A stretch of DNA of 64,000 nt, from assembly GCF_007992715.1 (NCBI RefSeq), contig NZ_BKAU01000005.1, positions 62,001-126,000 of the forward strand, given 5' to 3'. This document shows, one piece after another, positions 9,950 to 18,283 of the stretch. Source of the stretch: Chitinophaga cymbidii (GTDB lineage: Bacteria; Bacteroidota; Bacteroidia; Chitinophagales; Chitinophagaceae). A program made the translations under genes and the position numbers. Every line of letters starts with the position of its first letter. The stretch's first letter is position 1. The notes under the pieces are model-generated. The model was given only the letters and a program-made list of their open reading frames with translations, had not been told where the DNA came from and made no database searches.

Positions 9950-10031
9950 ATTAAGTCCTTAATTACGACATAAATATAGTTTTATATGTCACAATGTTAA
10001 TTATTACGTCATAAAAGCAAGTTTATATGTC
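9950..10031. repeat. 41-bp imperfect tandem repeat containing two dyads
   Basis: Two head-to-tail copies of a 41-base unit lie at 9950-9990 and 9991-10031. Both begin, on the minus strand, with GACATATAAA and share TTTATG(A/T)CGTAAT about 17 bases later. Each unit holds a 24-base dyad with GACATA arms: 9967-9990 (arms GACATAAA and TTATATGTC on the plus strand) and 10008-10031 (arms GTCATAAA and TTATATGTC). A further half-site GACATTAA starts at 9947. The dyads are offset by exactly 41 bases, close to four helical turns, as expected for cooperative binding of a regulator. They lie directly upstream of the small frame at 9764-9943. No known regulator is assigned. Confidence 0.6.
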
Positions 10032-10064
10032 TTAATACTACCGATTAAGCTTGTGAAATAATGG

Positions 10065-10093
10065 TTGGGGGAATCATTATTACAATTCCCCAA
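10065..10093 (-). terminator. Hairpin after the SGNH esterase gene, possible terminator
   Basis: TTGGGG-G-AAT at 10065-10074 pairs with ATTCCCCAA at 10085-10093, a nine-pair stem with one bulged G and a ten-base loop. It starts 12 bases beyond the stop codon of the leftward SGNH gene. The tract after the hairpin is not rich in U, so it may be a weak or factor-assisted terminator. Confidence 0.4.
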
Positions 10094-10104
10094 ACAAAAC
10101 ATCA

Positions 10105-11601
10105 TCAATCCTCCACCCCCGGCCTATACACCTCAAACCCCGTCACCCCCACAGCCCCATCCCCATTCGGCACAACCTCCAGCGTATGCACCCCGTTCTC
10201 CAGCCCCCAAACCAGCGTGGTCTTGTACAATTTCTTCTTATCCGTCATATCCGGCGCACGAAATGTATCCACAAACATCGGCACCACAGACCAGTGGGTA
10301 ATAAACCCAACCGGGACCGCAGTTTTGAAAGTATTTTTAATATTCGCAAAGATCACATCTGAAGGCTCAATCACCACGCGCCCCGATTTTGATACAAAAG
10401 TTTCCGCGCTGCTGCCGGCGCCGTCGTTGCCGGTTTTAGTGCCATGCACGCTGTAAGTGAACACCGTCGTATCCGCATTGATGCTTTCTATCTTCAGCGT
10501 CCAGTCTTCCGGAATGAGAGGTTTGATATGTGATACTTTGCGGATGCCGGGCCACCAGGTGCCGGGGCCGGCGCTGGGGCGCGTCATGGTATATGCGGTG
10601 GGCGGTTTGCCGTCGATCAGTATGCGTGCGGTGCCTGTTGACGGCAGTTCGGTGATCACGTCTACCCGGTTGCCGTGAAAGGTCAGTTTCATTTTGCTGT
10701 TACGGGAATCGCTCACCGCCGTGCCTTTCTCATTCCGCCAGGGTGTGCCGGAGTAGGAGATAGGGCTGGTGTTTACTTTATCGAAAGCAGGTGCGGTGAA
10801 ATACGTTTGCACGCTGCGGTACGAGGGATTTGGAAATAGCGGGTTGTAACGGATGTGGCGGCCTACCAGCTGCGCCAGCAGCCAGTTGCCGTTGCGGTTG
10901 GGATGCACGTTATCACGTAGCAGATCTTTGGGTGCCAGGTTATTGGTTTCGAGGTAGACGGGCCATTCCGCGGAAATGTCCGCCAGCTCGCAGTCATATT
11001 TCTGCGCGATGTAGCGGAGATAGGCGGCGGATGTTTCATTCGGTTTTTTCTGATCACCGTTTACATGATGGTTCATGAGCAGTACGTCTGCCGTAGTGTA
11101 GCGGCGGATGCCGGTGAACAGCTCTTCCAGCTCGCCGGTTTTTTCACCACCGTATACATGAAAGATGATGAGGTCGGCATTGGCATTAAAGATATCGTGC
11201 GGCGCGGTACGGATGATCTGGCTGGCCCCAAACCCGCCGATGCAGCGGTTTTCGAGGGTGATGTCCGCATGCGGGAAATGCGCTTTCAGGTAGTTGGACA
11301 TTTCCGCGGTGAACAGGGAGCTGCCGGTAATGGATTGTCCATATATAATGATCTTCACCGGCAGGCGGCGCTGCGCGGTGCTGGTAGCCAGCAGGGTGGC
11401 GCTTCTTACAAGATGTGCGCCGAGGAATGCTTCCTGTTCGGCGGGTGCGGGCATAGGCATGGAATCGCGGGGAGGATGCGCGGCTTCGTACTTTTGCAGC
11501 GCTTCCTTTTCCGCGGCTTCCTGGGAAAAATCTTTCTCCTGGCCGAACGCATAGAGTGCGCTCAGCGTCAGGAGAACTAACGGGAATTTTAAAATGCTCA
11601 T
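10105..11601 (-). CDS. Secreted SGNH/GDSL-family esterase
   Basis: 498 residues with a signal peptide (MSILKFPLVLLTLSALYAFGQ). The SGNH blocks are visible: YGQSITGSS with nucleophile Ser90 (block I), GGFGAS (block II), HVYGGE, and DNVHPN with Asp230 and His233 (block V). A second, beta-rich region follows from about residue 265 (SPISYSGTPWRNEKGTAV to the end, including GVHTLEVVPNGDGAVGVTGFEVY), likely an accessory carbohydrate-binding sandwich. SGNH enzymes in such loci usually remove acetyl groups from pectin or hemicellulose; the exact substrate is inference. The gene lies 57 bases downstream of the beta-helix lyase gene on the same strand and is probably co-transcribed with it under the two-component regulator encoded divergently. 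Confidence 0.85.
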   Translation of the reverse strand: MSILKFPLVLLTLSALYAFGQEKDFSQEAAEKEALQKYEAAHPPRDSMPMPAPAEQEAFLGAHLVRSATLLATSTAQRRLPVKIIIYGQSITGSSLFTAEMSNYLKAHFPHADITLENRCIGGFGASQIIRTAPHDIFNANADLIIFHVYGGEKTGELEELFTGIRRYTTADVLLMNHHVNGDQKKPNETSAAYLRYIAQKYDCELADISAEWPVYLETNNLAPKDLLRDNVHPNRNGNWLLAQLVGRHIRYNPLFPNPSYRSVQTYFTAPAFDKVNTSPISYSGTPWRNEKGTAVSDSRNSKMKLTFHGNRVDVITELPSTGTARILIDGKPPTAYTMTRPSAGPGTWWPGIRKVSHIKPLIPEDWTLKIESINADTTVFTYSVHGTKTGNDGAGSSAETFVSKSGRVVIEPSDVIFANIKNTFKTAVPVGFITHWSVVPMFVDTFRAPDMTDKKKLYKTTLVWGLENGVHTLEVVPNGDGAVGVTGFEVYRPGVED

Positions 11602-11658
11602 TTCTTGATTTTTGCTATTGAAGATGTAGTTATTTCTTTTGATGCTTGCGGCAAAAAG

Positions 11659-13926
11659 CTATTCATTGCTTACTACCGTATGAAATACACTGCCGGCCAG
11701 CTTCAGGCTGTCACCCGTATTGATTGACCGGTTATTTTCAAATATGCTGCCTAGTATGCCGGGCGCCCCTTTGGCAACGATCTCCCCGCTGCCATTGGCG
11801 TTGAAATACCCTTCCCCCTTCACGAAACTGCCTTTCACCACGTTCGGCGTATAGGCGCGCACGGTATTCCCGCGCACGGTCATGTTCAGCATGCCGGTAC
11901 CAAAGATGTTCGCGTTTTTCTCCTGCGCAAGATAAGCGGCAATGAAGGCGGCACGTCTGCCGTCCGTGTTCTCCACGGTGTTGTTGGTGATCAGCGTGTT
12001 CCAGGAAAGGTTGTAGCGTTTGTAAGCCAGCCGCTGGTCTGCCCGTATGTAGATGCCTTCCGAGTTGACGAGCTTGTTGCCGGTGATCACAAGGTCCGCA
12101 TTGCCGCAGTACATCCATATTCCGCGGTTGTTGCCTTTCAGGATGTTATCTCTTACCAGCATCTGGTAACAGGACCATTGGGTGATCACATAATGGCTGC
12201 CGGGCGCGGGCACTACGTCCCAGGGCCGGTCGATCGTGAGTACGGTATCATTATTTTTGACGATGGTGCGCCATTGCCCCGCGCCTTTTCCATGCACGAT
12301 GGCTACGGTATAGTTGGTGGGATGGATGGCGTATTGCCATTCGGTCATCACCCGGTCGGTGAAGTCCTGCCACTCCGTTTTCCAGTCTTCCAGCGTAAGG
12401 GCGCCGGCTTTGGTGACTTTGCCCATGCTTTGTTGATGCGGGTTTCCGCCCTGGCTGAGAATGGTTTCGCCCTGGTTCCTGTTCAGGACAGGCGTTCCCG
12501 TTACTTCAAACGTGTTCGCCTGTACGATCACATCTGTTACATAATCAAGACTAAGCCCGCCGGTTTCGCCTTTGGCCTGGTGATCGCCGTTTCGGATGAA
12601 GCGGTTGTTTTCGAAGATCGCATGATGGCAGCCGTTGGCGCCGAATCTTCCGGCATTGTATTCATAAGTGTTGTTGCGGCAGATGACGTTATACGAATTT
12701 TTGATGTCCTGCGGCCAGGTGCGGGTAGGGGCGTTGATGCCGCGAACGTCCACTGAAGTGCTTTTCATGGTGTTGTTGGCCAGCAGCAGCTTGTCCACAT
12801 TCACAAGCGCCAGTCCCCATCCGGTATTAAAATCCAGTCCGCAGTTGACCACGAACAGCCGCGAGCCGCCTTCCGGCATGTTCTTGATGGTATGCACAAA
12901 GGCGCCGCTTTCATTTACATTTTTCATGGAAAGATCGAGGAGGCCGCTGGTGGTGATGCCGCCGGGCCATACCATCGCCATACCTTCGGAGCGGCTGTCC
13001 GGCCAGCCGAGCGTCCAGCCGTAGGGAGCTTTCACTCTTTCGGTGGAGAAGGGTTTGCCGTAGCCGTAGGTGATAATGGTCTTGTCTTTGCCATCGCCTT
13101 TCAGCACCACGCGGGAGCGCATGATGAGGCCGCTGCCGGTTTCATATATCAATTTATAGTGACCGGCGGGAAGATATACCACGCCGCCGCCGTCCGCATG
13201 TGCTTTGTCGATCGCTTCCTGTATCACGAGGCGGTCATCATTTTTGTTGCGTTGGATGAGGCGGGTATCGGTTTTGATGTTATAGACATTTCGGGAGAAG
13301 CTGAAATCGGCGCCCCAGGGCACGTTCAGGCCGAAAGGGTCCGCTGCTGCTTTCCGCACCAGCAGGGTTTCATCAAAATAGCTGTCGCCATGATGACCGC
13401 CCGTTCCGTTATTCACCTTTATTTTATACCGTACGCCAGCTTCGAGCGTACCGGGCGTTTTCAGCTGAAGGGAAAATGCATCGCCTTTTATAATATCGGC
13501 ATTTGCCGTGCGGCCATTTGCGGGATGCACGAACTGCACCTTCGCATTTTTATTCATCCACATATTCCGTCCAAACAGGCGGAACACTGTGCCGGGCATC
13601 ACCTCGTCATATTCATAAGACATCACCCTTGCGCGGTTAATGTATACCGGTTGGCTATTGCCCACTTTCAACACATACATTCCTTCCGGCGCATCCACCG
13701 GAATGCGCACGGCCACATAATTGGTATCCTTTTCCAGTAAGGGAAGCTCAACAGAGCTGCCATTGATCACAGCGAAGAACACTTTGGGAACGTTCCCAAA
13801 TGCATCGCCCTGTATCCCCACTACTTCACCGGGTTTTGCGGATTCTGTATAATTGAATATCGTCTGGCCGAAAGAAGAAAATGCCGGAAGCATCAGCATC
13901 AAGATAATCGTGGATCGCCTGCGCAT
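11659..13926 (-). CDS. Secreted right-handed beta-helix protein, pectate-lyase superfamily
   Basis: 755 residues with a signal peptide (MRRRSTIILMLMLPAFSSFGQ). Residues about 20-190 form two Ig/IPT-like segments (KPGEVVGIQGDAFGNVPKVFFA; MPGTVFRLFGRNMW). From about residue 195 there is a parallel beta-helix of the pectate-lyase-3 type: AIDKAHADGGGVVYLPAGHYKL, VVLKGDGKDKTII, then many NNT/ENN turns (CRNNTYEYNAGRFG, FENNRFIRNGDH, GNNRGIWMYCGN). The entire protein resembles the central third of the giant protein at 28316-35071, sharing KAAADPFGL and NQGETILSQGGNP. It probably depolymerises or binds an acidic plant polysaccharide at the cell surface. Lyase versus hydrolase chemistry cannot be told from the motifs. 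It is the first gene of the leftward transcript, with a candidate promoter and operators at 13945-14008. Confidence 0.8.
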   Translation of the reverse strand: MRRRSTIILMLMLPAFSSFGQTIFNYTESAKPGEVVGIQGDAFGNVPKVFFAVINGSSVELPLLEKDTNYVAVRIPVDAPEGMYVLKVGNSQPVYINRARVMSYEYDEVMPGTVFRLFGRNMWMNKNAKVQFVHPANGRTANADIIKGDAFSLQLKTPGTLEAGVRYKIKVNNGTGGHHGDSYFDETLLVRKAAADPFGLNVPWGADFSFSRNVYNIKTDTRLIQRNKNDDRLVIQEAIDKAHADGGGVVYLPAGHYKLIYETGSGLIMRSRVVLKGDGKDKTIITYGYGKPFSTERVKAPYGWTLGWPDSRSEGMAMVWPGGITTSGLLDLSMKNVNESGAFVHTIKNMPEGGSRLFVVNCGLDFNTGWGLALVNVDKLLLANNTMKSTSVDVRGINAPTRTWPQDIKNSYNVICRNNTYEYNAGRFGANGCHHAIFENNRFIRNGDHQAKGETGGLSLDYVTDVIVQANTFEVTGTPVLNRNQGETILSQGGNPHQQSMGKVTKAGALTLEDWKTEWQDFTDRVMTEWQYAIHPTNYTVAIVHGKGAGQWRTIVKNNDTVLTIDRPWDVVPAPGSHYVITQWSCYQMLVRDNILKGNNRGIWMYCGNADLVITGNKLVNSEGIYIRADQRLAYKRYNLSWNTLITNNTVENTDGRRAAFIAAYLAQEKNANIFGTGMLNMTVRGNTVRAYTPNVVKGSFVKGEGYFNANGSGEIVAKGAPGILGSIFENNRSINTGDSLKLAGSVFHTVVSNE

Positions 13927-13944
13927 CGTTGTTTTTTTATTTCG

Positions 13945-14008
13945 TAAAAATAGGCGTATCTTTTTTGCCGTTAGTGTACCATATTTGCAATAAGCTATAG
14001 TATATCTG
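13945..14008 (-). promoter_or_regulatory. Candidate promoter and operators of the leftward esterase/lyase operon
   Basis: Read leftward, TATTTTTA (13952-13945) is one mismatch from the Bacteroidota -7 box TAnnTTTG. The near-palindrome TAGTGTACCA lies at 13972-13981, its far edge 29 bases from the -7 box. A related site, GCTATAGTATATC, lies at 13994-14006. The same TAGTGTACCA occurs at the same 29-base distance from a -7-like box in front of the SusC gene at 18284. The sites are probably bound by the regulator encoded at 14061-18143. Confidence 0.5.
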
Positions 14009-14060
14009 CATACGGGCCGTCAACCACCGTTTTCCCGATATACACATTCCACATTATGCC

Positions 14061-17000
14061 ATGAGGGGGTTTATCTTACTACTGTTCATTATTTGCAGTG
14101 CCGGAGTTTCATCCGCGCAGAATCGGGAGGTTGCGGGGAACAAGATAATTTCCGATCTTCTTTTCACCCGCTATACCAGCAAGGAAGGTCTGCCGGATAA
14201 CCGTATACGTTCGGTATTCCAGGATAGCAAAGGTTTTCTGTGGGTGGGCACGATGAACGGCGTCAGCCGGTATGACGGTTACAGCTTCCGGAAGTATTAT
14301 AATAATAATGACCCCAACAGTATTTCCGGCAACTGGGCTTTCGCCATTTGTGAAGATGCCGCGCAGCGCATCTGGATCGGCACGCTGGACGGACTGAATG
14401 TTTTTGATGCGAAAACCGGACAGTTCAAGGCTTACCAGCATGCAGCGGGCGACAGCACCTCTATTTTTTCCAACAACATCACTTCTTTATTATTCGATAC
14501 ATCGGGCAAGCTCTGGATCGGCACGAGGGAAGGACTTACAAAGCTCGATCCCGCCACCGGGAAATTTGAAAGGTTCAGCGAAGCGCCTTTCCGCACTTAC
14601 ATCAGCAGCATCATCCGGTCAGACGGCGATCATATCTGGATTGCGACGGCAATGGGCGTGGTACGTTTCAACACCCGCAGCGGCGCGCACCGCTTCTACG
14701 AGATCAGCGTGAAGCCCGATCCTTACGGCGCTTACTTCTGGTCGCTGCTGGAAGATCAGAAAGACCTCTACATCGCCACCGGCTCGGAAGGCATTATCCG
14801 TTTGAGTTATGATCCGGGAACGGGGGATTATGGCAAACAAAGTTATCTCGATCAGCATCTGCATCAAACCGAAGTATTCGACATCTGCAAATCACCCGCC
14901 GGTGATTTCTGGCTGGCGACGGACCGCGGGATCGCCAAGATCGAGCATCCCGGTACAACCGCTTCAAAGGTGAGTTTTTACCGGAACAACCCCCTCAACA
15001 ACCAAAGCCTCAGCAACAACACCGTTTACAAAGTGTTCATAGACCGCACGGACAATCTATGGTGCGGCACGGAACTGGGGCTGAACAAGCTCAACCTCCA
15101 CATCCTCCCTTTCCAGTACTTCACTTTTAAAGACCCCTCGGCGAAAGACCAGGTGCGCAGCATCTTTACGCCCGACGGCGAAAACATCTGGATCGGCACG
15201 GCCAAGAACGCCTGCTACCAGTTCAATATCCGCGACAATGCAACGAAGCCGTTCCGTTTCCAGCCCTCCGCTTTCAATTCACACCGTTCTATATATATGG
15301 ACGGCCGTGAAACGTGGATGGGCACCCTCGGCGGCGCAATGAAGGTGGACCGGCGGGGCGCCGCCACCATGGTGAAAGAAGCCACCGGCCTTGCCATCTT
15401 CACCATACTCCGGGATTCCAGAGAAAATACCTGGCTCGGCACGAACGACGGGTTGATACAGATACGGAAAGACGGCAGCCATCTGAAATACGCGCACGAT
15501 CCCGCCAACCCGCGCAGCCTCAGCTCTTCGTTTGTGCATTCGCTGCATGAAGACCATAACGGCTTCATCTGGGTGGGCTTTGAAACCTCCGGCCTCAGCT
15601 ATCTCAACCCGTCCACCGGCGTTTTCACCAGGGTAACGCCGAACAAAGCGGGAGAGAAGGTATTCGGCAACATCATTTATTCCATCCTCGAATATCCCGC
15701 CAACGTGATCTGGGCCGGCTCGGAATCCGGCCTGAACAGGATCACGCTGAACAGCCTGAACAACGGGCAGTATGATTATAACGTAAAAAATTATTTTGAG
15801 CAGGACGGGCTGGCGGACCAGTCCGTGAACGGCATCCTTGCCGGGAAAGACAACAGCTTATGGATCAGCACCATCAAAGGGCTGCTGCATTTCGATGTGC
15901 GCACGGAACAGTTCCGGCACTATCTGCCCACCTTGAATTTCAGCCTTGGATGCGCTTACCGCTTCGATGCACACAACCTGCTGTTCGGCGCGGCGGACGG
16001 CTTTCTCGTTTTTGATCCGGAGAAGATCTCCCATAACGATGTGCTGCCGGAAGTCGCCATTTCCGAACTGAAATTGTTCAACAAGGAAGTAGGCATCGGC
16101 AAAGCTTTCAATGGAGATGTGATCCTGGAACAGTCCATCACCGAAACAAAAGAGATCTCGCTTGGCTACCGGAACAACGTATTCACGCTTGGTTTTGTGG
16201 GGCTGCATTTTTCCGATCCGGAGAACAATGCCTACGCTTATAAAATGGAGGGCTTTGATAACGACTGGATCTATACCAGTGCCGCGGAAAGGGCGGTGAC
16301 CTACACCAACCTGGACCCCGGCACCTACACCTTCCAGGTAAAGGCCGCGAACAGCTTCGGGAAGTGGAATGAAAAGCCCGCCACGCTGACCATTCACATT
16401 TTCCCGCCCTGGTGGAAAACATGGTGGGCGAAGCTCCTGTATTTCATCGCCTTTAATATTATCCTCGTGATACTCATCCGCTACCTGGTCAAACAATCCC
16501 GGCAGCGGCATGAATTTGAAACGGAACGGCTGCTGCGCCTGAAAGACGAAGAGCTGCACCAGGAGCAGCTGGGCTTTTTCACCAACATCACCCACGAGCT
16601 GCAAACCCCGCTCACCCTGATCAACGGCTCCATCGAACGCTTCCTGTACAAGAAAGAACAATCCACGGACCGCAATTATTTCCTGTCCATGATCCACCAG
16701 CAATCATCCCGGCTCACCTACCTCGTGAACCAGCTGCTGGATTTCAGGAAAGCCGAAGCCGGCCACCTGCAGCGGCACGACGGCCACCTGGATGTTTCTG
16801 GACTGCTGACGGGCATCGCCAACCTGTTCGTGCCCTTATGCGAACAGAAAAAATTGCAGTACTCCATACTGGTAGAGCCGGGCATCACGGGGTGGATGGA
16901 CAAGGACAAGCTGGAAAAGATCATCTTCAACCTGCTCTCCAATGCGTTTAAACATTCAGAAAGCGAAGAGGAGATCATTTTCTCCGTATATCCCGCCGGG

Positions 17001-18143
17001 GCAGACAAAGCGCTGGAGATCACCGTCGCCAATTCCGGCTGCCGCCTGTCGCAGGAGCAGCTGGGTAAGATATTCGATAAATTCTTTGTGGTCAATGCCG
17101 CTAATGACGACAAATACAGTCATGGCATCGGCCTGGCCTTCACGCAGCAGCTGGTGAACCTGCTCGGCGGCAGGATCTCCGCCACCAGCGAGAACAACTG
17201 GATCTCTTTCAAGGTCTGGCTGCCGCTCGCCGAAGCCGGAGAAACCGAAACGCCGCAATCCCAGTCGCCTTCCTACCTGCTGCGCTCCATCGCCTCTGGT
17301 CCGGATGCCGAAGTGCAACGCTCCGCGAGAGAGCATAACAAGCATGCGCTGGTGGCGGCGTTGGAGGGGCAGGACAAAAAATCCATCCTGGTGGTGGAAG
17401 ACGAGCCTGCCATCCGTTACCTGCTGCGCGACATCCTGGCAGAGAACTACATTGTATATGAAGCGGAAAACGGCCGGCTGGCGTTGGAACTGATGAAAAA
17501 TACGCTGCCGGACCTCATCATCAGCGACATCATGATGCCGGAAATCGACGGGCTGGAGCTTTGCAACAAGGTCAAGAACTCGCCGGACACCTGCCATATT
17601 CCCTTCATCCATCTGTCCGCCCGCGGCACCCTCGAACAGAAAACCGAAGGGTACGACGTGGGCGCGGACGCTTATATCCCCAAACCTTTTGACACCGCGC
17701 ACCTGCTCGTGAGGGTCCGGAACCTGCTGGAATACCGCCAGCGCCTGCTCAACCTGTTCAAAAAAGACGATCTCACCAACCGGATCGCGGAAGAGGAGCT
17801 GGCGGACGGCGACAAGAGCTTCCTGAACCGCATCGTGCAGATCATAGAGGAGAATATGGACAATACCGAGCTGGATGCCGCTTTTCTCGAAGAAAAGCTG
17901 GTGGTCAGCAAGATGCAGCTGTACAGGAAGCTGAAAGCCCTGTCGGACATGGCGCCCTCCGAATTTATCCGGCACATCCGGCTCCAGCGGGCAGGCGTTT
18001 TGCTGGTGTCTACCCAACTCACCGTCTCCGAAATTTTCTACAAAACAGGCTTCAATAACAAGTCCTACTTCTTCAAGGAATTCAAAAAAAGGTACCAATG
18101 CTCCCCCAAGGAGTACCGGGACCAGCACCGAATCCATGCCTGA
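14061..18143 (+). CDS. Hybrid two-component system sensor kinase/response regulator (HTCS) with AraC-type output
   Basis: 1360 residues. A signal peptide (MRGFILLLFIICSAGVSSAQ) is followed by two seven-bladed Reg_prop propellers in the periplasm (repeats such as DSKGFLWVGTMNGVSRYD), a Y_Y_Y domain ending near 780, and one membrane helix at about 786-808. Then come the histidine kinase core with His845 in FFTNITHELQTPLTLI, the HATPase domain with NLLSNAFKHS and GIGLAF, a receiver domain with Asp1156 in DIMMPEIDG, and an AraC-type helix-turn-helix (SKMQLYRKLKALSDMAPSEFIRHIR). Such proteins bind an oligosaccharide in the periplasm and activate the neighbouring utilisation genes. The ATP-binding G1 box reads NSGCRL instead of DxGxG, which is unusual. 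It is divergent from the lyase gene and directly upstream of the SusC operon; both promoters carry the same operator-like motif. Confidence 0.95.
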   Translation: MRGFILLLFIICSAGVSSAQNREVAGNKIISDLLFTRYTSKEGLPDNRIRSVFQDSKGFLWVGTMNGVSRYDGYSFRKYYNNNDPNSISGNWAFAICEDAAQRIWIGTLDGLNVFDAKTGQFKAYQHAAGDSTSIFSNNITSLLFDTSGKLWIGTREGLTKLDPATGKFERFSEAPFRTYISSIIRSDGDHIWIATAMGVVRFNTRSGAHRFYEISVKPDPYGAYFWSLLEDQKDLYIATGSEGIIRLSYDPGTGDYGKQSYLDQHLHQTEVFDICKSPAGDFWLATDRGIAKIEHPGTTASKVSFYRNNPLNNQSLSNNTVYKVFIDRTDNLWCGTELGLNKLNLHILPFQYFTFKDPSAKDQVRSIFTPDGENIWIGTAKNACYQFNIRDNATKPFRFQPSAFNSHRSIYMDGRETWMGTLGGAMKVDRRGAATMVKEATGLAIFTILRDSRENTWLGTNDGLIQIRKDGSHLKYAHDPANPRSLSSSFVHSLHEDHNGFIWVGFETSGLSYLNPSTGVFTRVTPNKAGEKVFGNIIYSILEYPANVIWAGSESGLNRITLNSLNNGQYDYNVKNYFEQDGLADQSVNGILAGKDNSLWISTIKGLLHFDVRTEQFRHYLPTLNFSLGCAYRFDAHNLLFGAADGFLVFDPEKISHNDVLPEVAISELKLFNKEVGIGKAFNGDVILEQSITETKEISLGYRNNVFTLGFVGLHFSDPENNAYAYKMEGFDNDWIYTSAAERAVTYTNLDPGTYTFQVKAANSFGKWNEKPATLTIHIFPPWWKTWWAKLLYFIAFNIILVILIRYLVKQSRQRHEFETERLLRLKDEELHQEQLGFFTNITHELQTPLTLINGSIERFLYKKEQSTDRNYFLSMIHQQSSRLTYLVNQLLDFRKAEAGHLQRHDGHLDVSGLLTGIANLFVPLCEQKKLQYSILVEPGITGWMDKDKLEKIIFNLLSNAFKHSESEEEIIFSVYPAGADKALEITVANSGCRLSQEQLGKIFDKFFVVNAANDDKYSHGIGLAFTQQLVNLLGGRISATSENNWISFKVWLPLAEAGETETPQSQSPSYLLRSIASGPDAEVQRSAREHNKHALVAALEGQDKKSILVVEDEPAIRYLLRDILAENYIVYEAENGRLALELMKNTLPDLIISDIMMPEIDGLELCNKVKNSPDTCHIPFIHLSARGTLEQKTEGYDVGADAYIPKPFDTAHLLVRVRNLLEYRQRLLNLFKKDDLTNRIAEEELADGDKSFLNRIVQIIEENMDNTELDAAFLEEKLVVSKMQLYRKLKALSDMAPSEFIRHIRLQRAGVLLVSTQLTVSEIFYKTGFNNKSYFFKEFKKRYQCSPKEYRDQHRIHA

Positions 18144-18165
18144 AATCCGCTGCCATGGCTAAATG

Positions 18166-18228
18166 AGCTATAGTATACTACATTGTAGCTATAGTGTACC
18201 ACCATTTGTTGATCCTGCCTTTTCTTTG
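18166..18228 (+). promoter_or_regulatory. HTCS operator-like direct repeat and promoter of the first SusC operon
   Basis: Two copies of AGCTATAGT(A/G)TAC(T/C)AC lie head to tail at 18166 and 18187, spaced exactly 21 bases (two helical turns). They contain the palindromic cores TAGTATACTA (18171-18180) and TAGTGTACCA (18192-18201). A TTTCTTTG sequence at 18221-18228, one mismatch from TAnnTTTG, could be the -7 box; the SusC start codon is 55 bases further on. Direct-repeat sites just upstream of susC are typical targets of hybrid two-component regulators; the binding itself is inference. Confidence 0.6.
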
Positions 18229-18283
18229 AAAAAGTTCGAGGATCAACCAACTGATACATATTACCTAACAGACAAGCCACGAT

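Noticed and set aside
16956..18137. 393-codon minus-strand open frame under the HTCS receiver and output domains
   Set aside because: The plus strand has intact receiver and AraC motifs; the antisense product is low in complexity.
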